Below are positions 1-9,807 of a stretch of DNA of 51,246 nt, piece after piece. The translations under genes were made by a program, and so were the position numbers. This DNA is from Clostridia bacterium (lineage in GTDB: Bacteria > Bacillota > Clostridia > Christensenellales > CAG-138). The stretch's first letter is position 1. Every line of letters begins with the position of its first letter. The notes beneath the pieces are model-generated. The model was not told the origin of the DNA. It saw only the letters and a list, made by a program, of their open reading frames with translations, and did not search any database. The DNA is taken from contig JAFQCL010000008.1 in assembly GCA_017416425.1 (NCBI GenBank), positions 1 through 51,246 of the forward strand, in the 5' to 3' direction.

Positions 1-93
1 ATAAAAAAGATATGATTAAAAGCCTGTTTAGCGATAGGCTTATTAAAGTCAGCTTTAAAACATTAACTTAGTTCAAAGGCAGAAAGGAAAAGG

Positions 94-118
94 CCCTGCC
101 GCGCAAAACGCGGCAGGG
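94..118 (-). terminator. Rho-independent terminator of yajC
   Basis: A perfect 10-bp GC-rich stem (94-103 with 109-118) encloses a 5-base loop. On the minus strand it is followed by a T-rich stretch (CCTTTTCC). It lies 64 bases past the yajC stop, so yajC is the last gene of its transcript. Confidence 0.85.
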
Positions 119-181
119 AACCTTATTGTATGGCTGTTTTTTACAGCCCCGTTTTAGAAGTTTATAGCGCCACATGGGAAA

Positions 182-535
182 TTATTTTACATTTTCAGTC
201 ATGGAATTTTCAATATCGGCATCCTCAACGGTTGCGATAGCGCCACGAGCAAATATGAGACGTACTTTATCAGGACCAACGGAAATGGTTATGATATCAT
301 CTCTTACAGACGTTACAGTTCCATATATACCGCCAATTGTGCGGACACGATCACCGGGCTTTATGCTGTTAAGCATTTCTTTGATCTTCTTGTCGCGTTT
401 GCGCTGAGGGATCACCATTACGAGTATCATGACAACTATAATTATAATAAGATAGCCGCCCTGGGAAAAAAATGTACCAATGCCGGAAAGAAACGAAGAA
501 AAACCTTCGGTTGCGGCCAATATAGGTGTGATCAT
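182..535 (-). CDS. yajC: Preprotein translocase subunit YajC
   Basis: This 117-aa protein is the small membrane subunit that associates with SecDF and the SecYEG translocon. One membrane segment runs from about residue 26 to 43 (GGYLIIIIVVMILVMVIP). It is followed by the basic stretch QRKRDKKIKEM and the YajC core GDRVRTIGGIYGTV, a small beta domain. The RBS is AAGGAAGG just upstream of ATG. It has its own promoter and terminator, so it appears monocistronic here; secD/secF are not seen in the window. Identification rests on the characteristic core motif and the family-typical size. Confidence 0.95.
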   Translation of the reverse strand: MITPILAATEGFSSFLSGIGTFFSQGGYLIIIIVVMILVMVIPQRKRDKKIKEMLNSIKPGDRVRTIGGIYGTVTSVRDDIITISVGPDKVRLIFARGAIATVEDADIENSMTENVK

Positions 536-568
536 TAAATAAACCTTCCTTAATTACATATTTTTTTT

Positions 569-597
569 AGTATACATCAAACCTTAAGCAGAGTCAA
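569..597 (-). promoter_or_regulatory. Promoter of yajC
   Basis: On the minus strand TTGACT (592-597) and TATACT (569-574) are separated by exactly 17 bp. They lie about 35 bp upstream of the yajC start codon, a good SigA-type match. Confidence 0.7.
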
Positions 598-794
598 GCA
601 GTTTTATGAAGGTTTAGAAGTATCAATAAAAAGTAATGGATTAAGCATAAAAAAGGTTTTCCTTTTGGTAAATCTGCTGTATAATAAAAATGAAATTGCT
701 TGTCTATATACAAGTAATGCTTGATATTTGATTATTTAGCCTGGCTCTTTTAGCTGAAAAGCTTTTGGGGGGTTTTTGGGAGAAACGAGGAAGT

Positions 795-2120
795 ATGAAT
801 GAGCATAAAAAAAATACGGTTAAAAAACGTAGACTTATTATTCCTGTTGCAAGTGTGGTCTGTATTGTTTTAGCCGTTTGTTTTATGATACCATACGTAT
901 TTAATATAACCTCCGGCTATACTACCGCAAGCGAGTATGTTGCGCTTAACCCGAATCTTGAGCCTTCTAATACGATACTAATACCCGAGGATACGCTTGA
1001 ACCCACCCTTACCCCTCAGCTTACCTTAGTGCCTGTTGAAACCGAGACACCTGATCTGCTCCTTAAGGTAGGAGATGAGTCAGAGGTGGTAGAACAGGTG
1101 CAAATCGAGCTTATGTCACTTGGCTATATGGATAGCGATGTTCCAACTCGTTATTTCGGTGAGCCTCTAAGGAATGCTATCATGATTTTTCAGCGCAATC
1201 ACTATTTGTCTCAGACAGGTGACATAGATGGAGCACTACTTGATGTGATTATGTCAGATGACGCAAAGGCGTATTATCTTGAGCGTGGCAATAGAGGAAA
1301 TGATGTTCTCAGAATGCAGATGCGTCTTTCTGAACTGGGCTTTTACCAGAGTAAATTAAACGGTTATTTTGGCGCTGCCACTGAAAATGCCTTATCCACA
1401 TTTCAAGCTATGAATCAGCTCGTGGTCACAGGCAACGCAGATAGCGATACATTTAACATACTTTATTCCCCATACGCAAGGAATAGCGTTGGAGAAACGC
1501 CAGCGCCGATTGAGACGCCTACGCCTGTGCCTACTCCTACGCCAACGCCGCGTCCTACGAATACACCTAGGCCTACGCCAACGCCGCGCCCTACACAAAC
1601 TCCAAGGCCTTCTGATACTCCGGAGCTTTCCCATGATCCTACGCAAACGCCTGTACTCACACCGACATACACACCAACACCAACACTAGCTCCTACTCCT
1701 ACGAGGACTCCGGATCCTACCCCGGATCATCCTGTAAGTGGTGATGTGGAGGAATTCATAGAGGTAGCAATGGCACAGCTTGGGAAACCGTATGTTTGGA
1801 GTACGGAAGGACCTGACAGCTTTGATTGCTCGGGATTTGTATATTTTTGCTTAAGAAGCATTGGACTGAATGTTCCAAGGCTAAGCGCTCAAGGGTTTTC
1901 ACAGGTCGAATCATGGGAACGTATAGATAGATACGAGGATCTAAGGCGCGGTGATTTGATCTTTTATGCAAATAGCTCAGGCGGAATAGGTCATACAGGC
2001 ATATACCTTGGCGATGGCTATTATATACATGCATCATCTTCAGCAGGTCGAGTGGTAATATCCGATTGGGGCAGCTGGTCTAATACCTATTTTAGACTAG
2101 GAAGGCGAGTATTTGACTGA
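795..2120 (+). CDS. Membrane-anchored NlpC/P60 endopeptidase with peptidoglycan-binding repeats
   Basis: Predicted cell-wall hydrolase of 441 aa. A signal anchor lies at residues 11-35. Two peptidoglycan_binding_1 repeats follow (about 88-155 and 165-232), then a Thr/Pro linker of TPTP/TPRP units (about 238-312), then an NlpC/P60 domain (about 317-441). The catalytic residues are visible as Cys345 (DCSGF), His400 (GHTGIY) and His412 (IHAS). The family cleaves gamma-D-glutamyl-meso-DAP-type bonds in stem peptides; the substrate here is inferred. I chose ATG 795, preceded by GAGGA, over the upstream in-frame TTG at 765, which would add ten unlikely residues. A TATAAT at 680-685 may be its -10 box. 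Confidence 0.9.
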   Translation: MNEHKKNTVKKRRLIIPVASVVCIVLAVCFMIPYVFNITSGYTTASEYVALNPNLEPSNTILIPEDTLEPTLTPQLTLVPVETETPDLLLKVGDESEVVEQVQIELMSLGYMDSDVPTRYFGEPLRNAIMIFQRNHYLSQTGDIDGALLDVIMSDDAKAYYLERGNRGNDVLRMQMRLSELGFYQSKLNGYFGAATENALSTFQAMNQLVVTGNADSDTFNILYSPYARNSVGETPAPIETPTPVPTPTPTPRPTNTPRPTPTPRPTQTPRPSDTPELSHDPTQTPVLTPTYTPTPTLAPTPTRTPDPTPDHPVSGDVEEFIEVAMAQLGKPYVWSTEGPDSFDCSGFVYFCLRSIGLNVPRLSAQGFSQVESWERIDRYEDLRRGDLIFYANSSGGIGHTGIYLGDGYYIHASSSAGRVVISDWGSWSNTYFRLGRRVFD

Positions 2121-2285
2121 TAAATATGAATCCATATGGGCTTCATTGCACAAGCGATGTTGCCCTTCTTAAATATTTACGTTGAAAAATGAGTGGCTTT
2201 TTCATATAGTAGGATTGAAACTTAATTTTGTGTTTAAAACGCGCAAATTAATAATAAAATGCTTTTAAGGCATGGAGATATCGCA

Positions 2286-4202
2286 ATGGCATTGCTTTCT
2301 GTTAAAAACCTGAAAAAGGAATTTATAGATAGGATATTATTTGAAGGTCTGAGCTTTGATATAGAGCCGAAGGATAAAATAGGCTTTATAGGTGTAAACG
2401 GCTGCGGAAAAACTACCCTTTTTAGGATACTTCTTGGTGATGAGCCTTATGATGAGGGCAGTATAGCCATAAGCAGGGGCACCGTTATCGGCAGCATGAA
2501 GCAGCATGTAACAAATGAGGATACTTGCCTGTTTGACAGCATCTTGGAGGTATTTTCCGATCTTATCGAGCTGGAGGAAGAACTTCGTACAATTAGTGAG
2601 CGCCTTGAGGCTGGAGACAGCACATGTGAAGAGCTTATAAAAAGGCAGTCTATACTTTCCGAACGTTTTCAAAATGACGGAGGACTTACATTTAGAAGCA
2701 GAGCAAGGTCAGCCGCGCTCGGTCTTGGATTTACCGAGGATGAGTTGAAAAGACCGCTTTCAACGTTTAGTGGCGGACAAAAGAATAAAGCTCAGCTAGC
2801 TCGAATGCTGCTTTGTGATGCCGGCCTTCTCCTTTTGGATGAGCCTACAAACCATTTGGATATAAAGAGCGTAGAGTGGCTTGAAGATTTTCTTAAAAAT
2901 TATGGTAAAGCACTTATCGTGATATCACATGACAGATATTTTCTGGATAGGGTTACAAATAAAACCATGGAGCTTAAAAACGGCAAGCTCTTTATTTCAA
3001 ACGGAAATTATTCCGAGCATATTAAAAGGCGTGAATCCGCCAGGGAGATAGCTATAAAACATTACTTGCATACAAAGCGTGAGATAAGACGCATTGAGAA
3101 CATAGTGGAGCAGCAAAGAAGATGGGGTCAGGAGCGAAATTTTGTTACTGCTGCTTCCAAGCAAAAGCAAATAGAAAGGCTGAAGAATACGCTGGTTGAG
3201 CCTGAGCGAGATCCGGATCATATCAGATTCGGCTTTATGGCGAAGGAAATAAGCGGTAACGATGTCGTGATCGCTGATAACCTTAAAAAAAGCTTTGATG
3301 GACGCACGGTATTTGAAAATGTAAGCTTTTATATAAGAAAGGGCGAGCGTATATTTCTTATTGGAGCAAATGGTTGTGGAAAAACCACCCTGCTGCGCAT
3401 GTTAGTGGGGGAACTTAAGCCTGACGGTGGCAGATATGCACTTGGAGCCAAGGTAAAGCCAGGCTTTTATGACCAGACATTAAGCGGACTATCACCTGAA
3501 AAAACGGTGCTTAGCGAAGCTTGGGATGATCATTATGCGGGGCTTACTCATAAGCAGATACGAAACGCACTGGGAGCCTTTTTGTTTCGAGGAGATGATG
3601 TAAATAAATTCGTTTCGTCGCTTTCGGGTGGAGAAAAGGCTAGATTGCAGCTTTTAAAGCTCATGTTATCCGAATCAAATTTCCTGCTTTTGGATGAGCC
3701 TACAAATCATCTGGATATCGATTCGAGAGAAATGCTTGAGCGAGCGCTTGAGGAGTATACCGGCACACTCCTCATTGTCACGCACGACCGTTACCTTATC
3801 AATCGCCTTGCAGATAGGATACTAGTTATCGATAGAAACGGTTTAAGCGAGTATGTTGGCTCATACGACGAGTATATCGACAGAAAACGTGAAGTTCCTT
3901 CGCCTATGCAGCATGCTCTTACTGCTGCATCTGCCTCCAAGCAGGAGTATCTAAAAAATAAAGAGCGTCAAAGCAAACTCAACCGACTAAACGGCGAGAT
4001 CGCTCGTACTGAGGCCGCTATTTCGGAAATTGAGGGAAAAATCGCAGATATCAATAGGCAGCTTGCGCTGGAATCCGTTTCTATTGATTATGTGAAAGTC
4101 GCCGAATTGGCATTTCAGGCGGAAAAGCTGAATGAAGAGCTAGAAAGCCGCTATGAAGTTTGGGAAGATTTGCAGTTTAGGCTCTCTAATATGGAAGAAT
4201 AA
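2286..4202 (+). CDS. ABC-F family ATP-binding protein
   Basis: A 638-aa protein with two ABC ATPase domains in one chain and no membrane domain, as in the ABC-F class of ribosome-acting proteins (translation factors or antibiotic-resistance proteins). Walker A motifs read GVNGCGKTT and GANGCGKTT. The signatures are SGGQ and SGGEKARL, and both Walker B motifs are followed by DEPTNHLD. The linker after domain one is rich in Arg/Lys, and the C-terminus is a coiled coil (about 545-638). ATG 2286 is preceded by GGAG at good distance and encodes MALLSVKNLKKEF; the longer reading from 2259 lacks an RBS. Whether it is a housekeeping factor or a resistance protein cannot be told from sequence alone. 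Confidence 0.92.
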   Translation: MALLSVKNLKKEFIDRILFEGLSFDIEPKDKIGFIGVNGCGKTTLFRILLGDEPYDEGSIAISRGTVIGSMKQHVTNEDTCLFDSILEVFSDLIELEEELRTISERLEAGDSTCEELIKRQSILSERFQNDGGLTFRSRARSAALGLGFTEDELKRPLSTFSGGQKNKAQLARMLLCDAGLLLLDEPTNHLDIKSVEWLEDFLKNYGKALIVISHDRYFLDRVTNKTMELKNGKLFISNGNYSEHIKRRESAREIAIKHYLHTKREIRRIENIVEQQRRWGQERNFVTAASKQKQIERLKNTLVEPERDPDHIRFGFMAKEISGNDVVIADNLKKSFDGRTVFENVSFYIRKGERIFLIGANGCGKTTLLRMLVGELKPDGGRYALGAKVKPGFYDQTLSGLSPEKTVLSEAWDDHYAGLTHKQIRNALGAFLFRGDDVNKFVSSLSGGEKARLQLLKLMLSESNFLLLDEPTNHLDIDSREMLERALEEYTGTLLIVTHDRYLINRLADRILVIDRNGLSEYVGSYDEYIDRKREVPSPMQHALTAASASKQEYLKNKERQSKLNRLNGEIARTEAAISEIEGKIADINRQLALESVSIDYVKVAELAFQAEKLNEELESRYEVWEDLQFRLSNMEE

Positions 4203-4215
4203 ACGCTATAAAAAT

Positions 4216-4249
4216 GGGAGAGCCCAAAATGCTTTCCCCTATTTTATTT
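4216..4249 (+). terminator. Terminator after the ABC-F gene
   Basis: An 8-bp stem (4216-4223 with 4231-4238, one G-U pair) is followed by CTATTTTATTT. It is modest in strength but well placed 14 bases after the stop codon. Confidence 0.6.
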
Positions 4250-4447
4250 GAAGTAATCGATAAAACTCTAAATCATGTCATGGAAATGATATAAGCACGA
4301 TATAAAATAAGCGCTAAAAGGTACTAGATTACTGCTTTATTTAATTTAGCAAGTTTTGAAAATTCAGGTTTATGTATATTGGAGCGATGACAGATTGTTG
4401 ATATGTAAAAATATACCAACTCTTTTAGGAGGAATCATTATAAAGTG

Positions 4448-4456
4448 TGGTATAAT
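4448..4456 (+). promoter_or_regulatory. Extended -10 promoter of pnp
   Basis: TGGTATAAT fits the extended -10 pattern (TGnTATAAT) 33 bp upstream of the pnp ATG. No convincing -35 box lies 17 bp upstream, as expected for extended -10 promoters. The 240 bases between the ABC-F terminator and this box hold no gene. In particular rpsO, the usual upstream neighbour of pnp, is absent. Confidence 0.6.
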
Positions 4457-4488
4457 ACTAATGATTATGTTATAAGGAGAAATAGAAG

Positions 4489-6585
4489 ATGAACAAAAGA
4501 GTGTTTTCAATGGAGCTTGCCGGAAGGCAGTTTACCGTTGAGACGGGTGCATATGCTGAGCAAGCAGGTGGAGCAGTGCTCGTTCGCTGCGATGATACTG
4601 CGGTAATGGTATGCGCTACGGTTGCAAAATCTGCAAGAGATGGAGTGGATTTTTTGCCCCTTTCTGTAGATTTTGAAGAAAAAATGTATGCCGTGGGTAA
4701 AATACCCGGAGGCTTTATTAAAAGGGAAGGCCGTCCTTCCGAAAAGGCTGTACTTACATCAAGACTTATAGACAGACCTCTTCGTCCGTTATTTCCTAAG
4801 GGCTTTTATAACGATGTACAGGTAATTGCTACCGTTTTGTCCGTTGAGCAGGATGTTCAGCCGGATGTTCTGGCAATGAACGGTGCATCGATCGCCCTCA
4901 GCATAAGTGAAGCGCCTTTTATGGGACCTGTCGGCGCTGTAAACGTGGGTATGATAGACGGTGAATACATAATAAATCCAAACAGCGAGCAGCGTGAAAA
5001 AAGCCGTATAAATCTTACTGTGGCCGGTACGCGCGATGCCGTTATGATGGTCGAAGCCGGAGCAAATGAAGTTACTGAAGAAGAAATGCTCAAGGCTATA
5101 CTGTTTGGACACGAAACTATAAAGGATATAGTTGCTTTTATTGAAAATATAGCTGCCGAGGTTGGAAAGAAAAAATGTGAAATAAACGTTTATAAGCCCA
5201 ATGAAGAGCTTATGAACGCCGTGCGCGATTATGCATTTGATAAGATGATATGGGCGCTCGATACATTTGACAGAAAAGAGCGAGAGGAAAGATCCTCAGC
5301 GGTAAAGGCAGAGACTATTGAGCATTTTGATGCGGAATATCCGGGCTCCGCAAAGGATATCGATAATATTCTTTATGGATTTACCAAAGAGATCGTTAGG
5401 GATAAGATAATAAATAAAGGAATACGTCCGGATGGCAGAAGCTATACGGATATTCGTCCTATCTGGTGTGAGGTCGGTATTCTTAAAAGGACCCATGGAA
5501 GCGCTGTGTTTACACGCGGTCAAACACAGGTAATGAGCATTGCAACTTTAGGTGCAGTAGGCGATGGCCAAACACTTGACGGAATCGGTGAAGAGGAATA
5601 CAAACGCTATATACACCACTATAATATGCCTCCGTACAGCGTTGGCGAAGCCAGAATGCTAAAGAGCCCCGGAAGGCGTGAAATAGGCCATGGTGCTTTA
5701 GCTGAGCGCTCGCTTATACCTATGTTGCCTCCCGAGGCGGACTTCCCCTATGCTATTAGGGTGGTATCCGAGGTAATAAGTTCAAACGGTTCTACTTCAC
5801 AGGCATCGGTCTGTGCCAGCACGCTTGCGCTTATGGATGCCGGTGTGCCGATTAAAAAGCCGGTTGCCGGTGTTGCCATGGGTCTTATAAAGGACGAGGA
5901 AAATGACAAGGTCGTTGTTTTGACCGACATTCAGGGTCTTGAGGATTTCCTGGGTGATATGGACTTTAAGGTAGCGGGTACGGCAGATGGAATAACGGCA
6001 ATTCAGATGGATATAAAGATCAAGGGCATAGACAGGCAGATATTGACGCGCGCACTTGAACAAGCAAGACTTGGCAGGCTGCATATACTTGGAAAGATGC
6101 TTGAGACTCTTCCTGCGCCTCGTGAAGAAATGTCTCCATACGCGCCTAGAATACTGCAATTTACAATTCATCCTGATAAGATTCGTGAAGTAATCGGAAC
6201 TGGCGGAAAGACTATCAATAAGATAATCTCTGATACAGGCGTAAAGATCGATATCGAGGATGATGGACATGTATTTATAGCATCTCCGGATGAACAGGCT
6301 GCTGCTGCTGCAAAGCGCATGATTGATGACATAGTTCGCGATATAGAGGTTGGCCAGGTATATCTGGGACGTGTCGTTAGCATATTGCCAATCGGAGCAC
6401 AGGTGGAGCTTAAGCCCGGAAAGAAAGGACTTGTACACATTTCAAAGCTTGCAAACAAACGCGTTGAGAAGGTAGAGGATGTTGTAAGTATAGGGGATGA
6501 AATTTTGGTTAGGGTAATAGATATAAAGTCTGATGGTAAGATCGACCTTACAAGAAAAGGGCTGCTTCCTGAGGATAAGAAATAA
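4489..6585 (+). CDS. pnp: Polyribonucleotide nucleotidyltransferase (PNPase)
   Basis: Phosphate-dependent 3'-to-5' exoribonuclease of 698 aa, the usual family length. Domain order is RNase PH 1 (about 10-140), an all-helical linker, RNase PH 2 (about 310-540), KH (about 555-615; GTGG as the GxxG loop) and S1 (about 622-692). Conserved blocks include [20 protein letters not shown] and [14 protein letters not shown]. The RBS AAGGAG sits 10 bases before ATG. The next genes, a YlxY-like protein and an M16 peptidase, match the pnpA-ylxY-mlpA order of Bacillus, which supports all three assignments. Confidence 0.98.
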   Translation: MNKRVFSMELAGRQFTVETGAYAEQAGGAVLVRCDDTAVMVCATVAKSARDGVDFLPLSVDFEEKMYAVGKIPGGFIKREGRPSEKAVLTSRLIDRPLRPLFPKGFYNDVQVIATVLSVEQDVQPDVLAMNGASIALSISEAPFMGPVGAVNVGMIDGEYIINPNSEQREKSRINLTVAGTRDAVMMVEAGANEVTEEEMLKAILFGHETIKDIVAFIENIAAEVGKKKCEINVYKPNEELMNAVRDYAFDKMIWALDTFDRKEREERSSAVKAETIEHFDAEYPGSAKDIDNILYGFTKEIVRDKIINKGIRPDGRSYTDIRPIWCEVGILKRTHGSAVFTRGQTQVMSIATLGAVGDGQTLDGIGEEEYKRYIHHYNMPPYSVGEARMLKSPGRREIGHGALAERSLIPMLPPEADFPYAIRVVSEVISSNGSTSQASVCASTLALMDAGVPIKKPVAGVAMGLIKDEENDKVVVLTDIQGLEDFLGDMDFKVAGTADGITAIQMDIKIKGIDRQILTRALEQARLGRLHILGKMLETLPAPREEMSPYAPRILQFTIHPDKIREVIGTGGKTINKIISDTGVKIDIEDDGHVFIASPDEQAAAAAKRMIDDIVRDIEVGQVYLGRVVSILPIGAQVELKPGKKGLVHISKLANKRVEKVEDVVSIGDEILVRVIDIKSDGKIDLTRKGLLPEDKK

Positions 6586-6597
6586 AATTAATAAAGT

Positions 6598-6617
6598 CGG
6601 AGGGGAGCACCCCTCCG
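6598..6617 (+). terminator. GC-rich hairpin after pnp
   Basis: A perfect 8-bp stem (6598-6605 with 6610-6617) with an AGCA tetraloop lies 12 bases after the pnp stop. No T-tract follows, so it may be a 3'-end stabiliser, a weak terminator or an mRNA processing signal. Confidence 0.45.
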
Positions 6618-6740
6618 TTACGTTATGCGGTATGTTTTATAAAACAGCAATTTGAGCGTGAATATGGAAAGCGAACTTCGAATAAATCTATTGTGATAGT
6701 AAGCTATTGCATTATTGATATGATTTGGAGGTAATTGCCA

Positions 6741-7421
6741 ATGAAAAAGGGGCTTTTGAGCTTTGCTGTAAATTTTGTGCTCGTCGGGGTGATCGTGCTC
6801 TTATATCTGATAACTGCGCTTCCCTATACTGATGCTGTGCCGACTCTGGGTACTGCTGTGTATAAGGGCAGCGAGGATAGCAAGGTGGCTCTTCAATGGG
6901 TGGTTAGTTGGTCTGCGAAATCGCTTGATGAAATACTTAATATTTTAAAGGACAGCAATGTTAAGGTAACGTTCATAGTAAGTGGAGAATGGGTAAATAA
7001 TAACCAGGCAATGCTTATTCGCATGGTTGCAGAGGGGCATGAGATAGGCACATGTGGTATGCATCCAAACCAAGACGGTAATCTATCGTGGGTATCAGCG
7101 GATGTTATTGAAGCTATAGGCGTGATTGAAGAATCAGGTGGTGTAAGCCCGAGGCTTTATTATTCAGGGAATAGAAAACAGTCAGTATCATCACGCGCTT
7201 CACGGCAGCTTGGTCTTACACATGTTGTATGTACTCTGGACCTCCTCTGTTCAAGGGGTAATGCGGATGATATCATGGAAAGGCTTGATAATGTTACAGG
7301 CGGCAGCATCGTTTTGATGCAACCTACAACTCAGGCTGCAGAAGCGCTTTCAGACCTTATTGCTGAGCTTAAAGGGCGTGGTCTTACGCCGGTTCCAACT
7401 GGGGAACTGATAGGAATATAG
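6741..7421 (+). CDS. YlxY-like polysaccharide deacetylase homologue, probably inactive
   Basis: A 226-aa protein with an N-terminal signal anchor (about 4-26) and a NodB-type fold. Recognisable blocks are VKVTFIVSGEWV, the GHEIG box and the closing SIVLMQPT. The family removes acetyl groups from peptidoglycan-type glycans. The catalytic motif 1 (normally FDDG) reads VVSWS, and the first zinc His of motif 2 is Cys (GHEIGTCGMHP), so catalysis is doubtful. ATG 6741 follows GGAGG by nine bases; the TTG at 6735 is rejected. Its position between pnp and the M16 peptidase matches Bacillus ylxY, which is itself degenerate as I recall. Confidence 0.8.
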   Translation: MKKGLLSFAVNFVLVGVIVLLYLITALPYTDAVPTLGTAVYKGSEDSKVALQWVVSWSAKSLDEILNILKDSNVKVTFIVSGEWVNNNQAMLIRMVAEGHEIGTCGMHPNQDGNLSWVSADVIEAIGVIEESGGVSPRLYYSGNRKQSVSSRASRQLGLTHVVCTLDLLCSRGNADDIMERLDNVTGGSIVLMQPTTQAAEALSDLIAELKGRGLTPVPTGELIGI

Positions 7422-7452
7422 TAAAACCAAAGAAAAATGGAGATAGCTTATT

Positions 7453-8715
7453 ATGATAAGAGAAGCAGTATTAAAAAACGGCGTTCGCGTTGTAATGGAG
7501 CGAATGGAAAACGTGCGCTCTGTGGCTATATCAGTGGCATGCAGGGCGGGTTCGGTTTATGAAACGCCGGATGAGGCGGGTATATCGCATTTTGTTGAGC
7601 ACATGGTGTTTAAAGGAACAAAAAAACGCAGTGCGGGTGACATCGCGAAGCAGATGGACGCTGTGGGCGGCAGTATCAATGCCGCTACTTCAAGGGAATC
7701 GACCCGTTTTTATGCTAAAGTATTGGACGAGCATCTGCCGATAGCTGTAGATGTACTTTCAGATATGGTGCTCGACCCTCGCTTTGATGAGAAGGACATA
7801 GAGCTTGAAAAGGGTGTGGTATTTGATGAGATACTGATGGCTGCAGATGATCCGGATGATGTTGCAATGCAGAAGCTGCACGCGCTTTATTATGAAAATG
7901 ATGCCCTTGCAAAGCCGGTGCTTGGAAGCAGAGAGACGGTAGGTACATTTACGCAGGAAATGCTTTTTTCATACATGAAGCGTCGTTATACCCCGGATAA
8001 TCTCATAATAAGCTGCGCGGGTAATTTTGACTACGATAGACTAATGACTGAAATAGAGGAACGCTTTTCAGGACTTAGCGGAACGTGCGGCGAGTCCGCT
8101 GCTTTCGGAGTTCCGTCAGGCATTTCAAAGTTTGAGGCAGTTGAGCGCAATGAGCTTGAGCAGATACATATAAATCTCGCCTTTCCAGGCTTTGGATTTA
8201 AGGATTCCGGCAGATACCCGCTGATGGCTTTTAACTGCGCTTTTGGAGGCAGCATGAGCTCAAGACTCTTTCAGAACATAAGAGAAAGCCGTGGCCTTGC
8301 TTATTCGGTGGGTTCAACCCCTTCCTCCTACATGAACAGTGGCTATTTTATATGCTATGCTGCGACCGGGATAAAGCAGGCGGAAACGGTATTGGAGCTC
8401 ATGCTTTCCGAGGTAAAAAAGGCACGTTCTTTGGGCATAACAAAGGATGAGCTTGCTCATGTTAAGGAAAACCTTAAAGGCAGCCTGCTTCTTTGGTATG
8501 AATCCACTGCTGCACGTTCCGCAATGCTTTCGCGTTGCGCTTTGGAAAATCTTCCGCCTGTTTCGGAAGCTGATCTCATCGCGCAGACGGAAAATGTGAC
8601 CATGGATGACATAATGGAAATACTTCCGTATGTGCTGGATGAAAAAAGACTTTGCGCGACCTTCGCAGGGCGTGACAGCAGGCTTATGGTGGATCTGATC
8701 AAGAATACGTTATAA
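7453..8715 (+). CDS. M16 family zinc peptidase (MlpA/YmxG-like)
   Basis: A 420-aa insulinase/processing-peptidase family protein. The inverted zinc motif HFVEH is at residues 46-50 (His46, Glu49, His50), with the distal Glu expected in ELEKGVVFDEI around 115-125. The C-terminal inactive half follows (NLAFPGFGF, SRLFQNIRESRGLAYS). No signal peptide is seen, so it should be cytoplasmic. It starts 31 bases after the ylxY-like gene with a GGAGAT RBS and is followed 13 bases later by the dUTPase gene, so the group is probably cotranscribed. The Bacillus orthologue adjoins pnpA-ylxY. Confidence 0.93.
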   Translation: MIREAVLKNGVRVVMERMENVRSVAISVACRAGSVYETPDEAGISHFVEHMVFKGTKKRSAGDIAKQMDAVGGSINAATSRESTRFYAKVLDEHLPIAVDVLSDMVLDPRFDEKDIELEKGVVFDEILMAADDPDDVAMQKLHALYYENDALAKPVLGSRETVGTFTQEMLFSYMKRRYTPDNLIISCAGNFDYDRLMTEIEERFSGLSGTCGESAAFGVPSGISKFEAVERNELEQIHINLAFPGFGFKDSGRYPLMAFNCAFGGSMSSRLFQNIRESRGLAYSVGSTPSSYMNSGYFICYAATGIKQAETVLELMLSEVKKARSLGITKDELAHVKENLKGSLLLWYESTAARSAMLSRCALENLPPVSEADLIAQTENVTMDDIMEILPYVLDEKRLCATFAGRDSRLMVDLIKNTL

Positions 8716-8728
8716 AAAGAGGCTTACA

Positions 8729-9118
8729 ATGGAGAAAAATGACAAACTTGATACTATTTTTGCTCTTCAGCGCATGCTCAATGAGGATATAACAAGGCTC
8801 AGAGGGCTTGATGGAATAACGTATGAGGAGTGGATACAAAAGTATACGCTTGCAATAATTTCAGAGTTGTCTGAGCTTTTATGCGAGGTAAATTTTAAAT
8901 GGTGGAAGAATAAAAAGCCTCTTGATAACGAAGCTATCCGCGAGGAGCTTGTGGACATACTCCATTTTCTTATCAGTATGTGCATACGCAGCGGAATGAG
9001 TGCCGAGGATCTTTATAATGGTTATATCGAGAAAAATCAAGAAAATTTTGACCGTCAATACGGAAAATCCAATAAGGAAGGTTATGCTATCTCGCATGCT
9101 AATGATCTGAATTGTTGA
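8729..9118 (+). CDS. Dimeric (type 2) dUTPase-like nucleotide pyrophosphatase
   Basis: A 129-aa all-alpha protein of the dUTPase_2/MazG-like superfamily. The metal-binding acidic residues fit the ExxE ... ExxD pattern in ISELSELLCE and EELVDILHF. The aromatic segment FKWWKNKKP between them is typical of the dUTPase branch. The predicted role is hydrolysis of dUTP to dUMP, keeping uracil out of DNA. It lies 13 bases after the M16 peptidase. The substrate call is by family; another dNTP is possible. Confidence 0.8.
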   Translation: MEKNDKLDTIFALQRMLNEDITRLRGLDGITYEEWIQKYTLAIISELSELLCEVNFKWWKNKKPLDNEAIREELVDILHFLISMCIRSGMSAEDLYNGYIEKNQENFDRQYGKSNKEGYAISHANDLNC

Positions 9119-9266
9119 TCGAGTTCCTAATTTAATTAATTTGTGAGATCATGGCGCTTAAATGTCCTTTTTCGTCTTTAAAGGCGAAATAGTACCTTGC
9201 TTTTTCATAAAGACTGATATATACTTGCTATTGAGGTAACAATCAATAATATTTTGGAGGTGCTTT

Positions 9267-9731
9267 ATGTGGAAAGCGTTTAAGGCTTTTGCGTTTAAGG
9301 GTAATGTCATGGATATGGCGATCGGTGTTGTGATCGGCAGTGCGTTTAGCAGCATCGTTACATCGCTTGTAAATGACATCATAATGCCCCTTGTAGGCAT
9401 TTTGACCGGAGGAATAGACTTTAACAATGCATTCATAGCGCTTGATGGCAATACATATGAAACGATAGCTGCCGCAAAGGAAGCCGGCGCTGCTGTATTT
9501 GCTTATGGCTCTTTTATATCTGCGATCGTTGATTTTCTTATAATCGCCATCAGCATATTTTTGATCATCTATTCTGCAGGTAAGATCAGGGAAAGGCGTG
9601 AAGCTGCAAAGGCTAAGAATGCGCCCCCTAAAGAGCCTGAAAAAGAGCCCAGAAGATGTCCTTATTGTATACAGGAGATACCTGACAATGCAACTCGTTG
9701 CCCGCATTGTACCAGTCATCTTGAGGATTGA
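9267..9731 (+). CDS. mscL: Large-conductance mechanosensitive channel with C-terminal zinc ribbon
   Basis: A 154-aa protein. The MscL core has an amphipathic N-terminus, TM1 (about 14-45, MDMAIGVVIGSAFSSIVTSLVNDI), a periplasmic loop and TM2 (about 78-102, YGSFISAIVDFLIIAISIFLII). The family opens under membrane tension to release solutes on osmotic downshock. After a charged Lys/Glu/Pro linker the last 24 residues form a zinc ribbon with Cys131, Cys134, Cys145 and Cys148 (CPYC, CPHC), which E. coli MscL lacks. The RBS is GGAGG; a strong terminator follows. Confidence 0.95.
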   Translation: MWKAFKAFAFKGNVMDMAIGVVIGSAFSSIVTSLVNDIIMPLVGILTGGIDFNNAFIALDGNTYETIAAAKEAGAAVFAYGSFISAIVDFLIIAISIFLIIYSAGKIRERREAAKAKNAPPKEPEKEPRRCPYCIQEIPDNATRCPHCTSHLED

Positions 9732-9751
9732 TCTTCTCAATTTAAATTAAG

Positions 9752-9788
9752 CGGGGCGCAAATTTAAATGGAATGCGCTCCGTTTTTT
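9752..9788 (+). terminator. Terminator of mscL
   Basis: A 9-bp stem (9752-9760 with 9774-9782, one G-U pair) is followed by six T residues. Confidence 0.88.
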
Positions 9789-9807
9789 ATGTATCTATGG
9801 AGGTTTT

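Noticed and set aside
1392..1689. Arg-rich and Gly/Val-rich open frames opposite or overlapping the Thr/Pro linker
   Set aside because: They are shadows of the repetitive TPTP/TPRP coding sequence of the NlpC/P60 gene.
1489..1735. Short tandem repeats in the NlpC/P60 gene as a CRISPR-like array
   Set aside because: They are in-frame codon repeats of a Thr/Pro linker with no spacers.
4425..4491. AGGAGG followed by a GTG-started 15-codon frame overlapping the pnp start codon
   Set aside because: It spans the extended -10 promoter of pnp, so it would probably not be transcribed whole.
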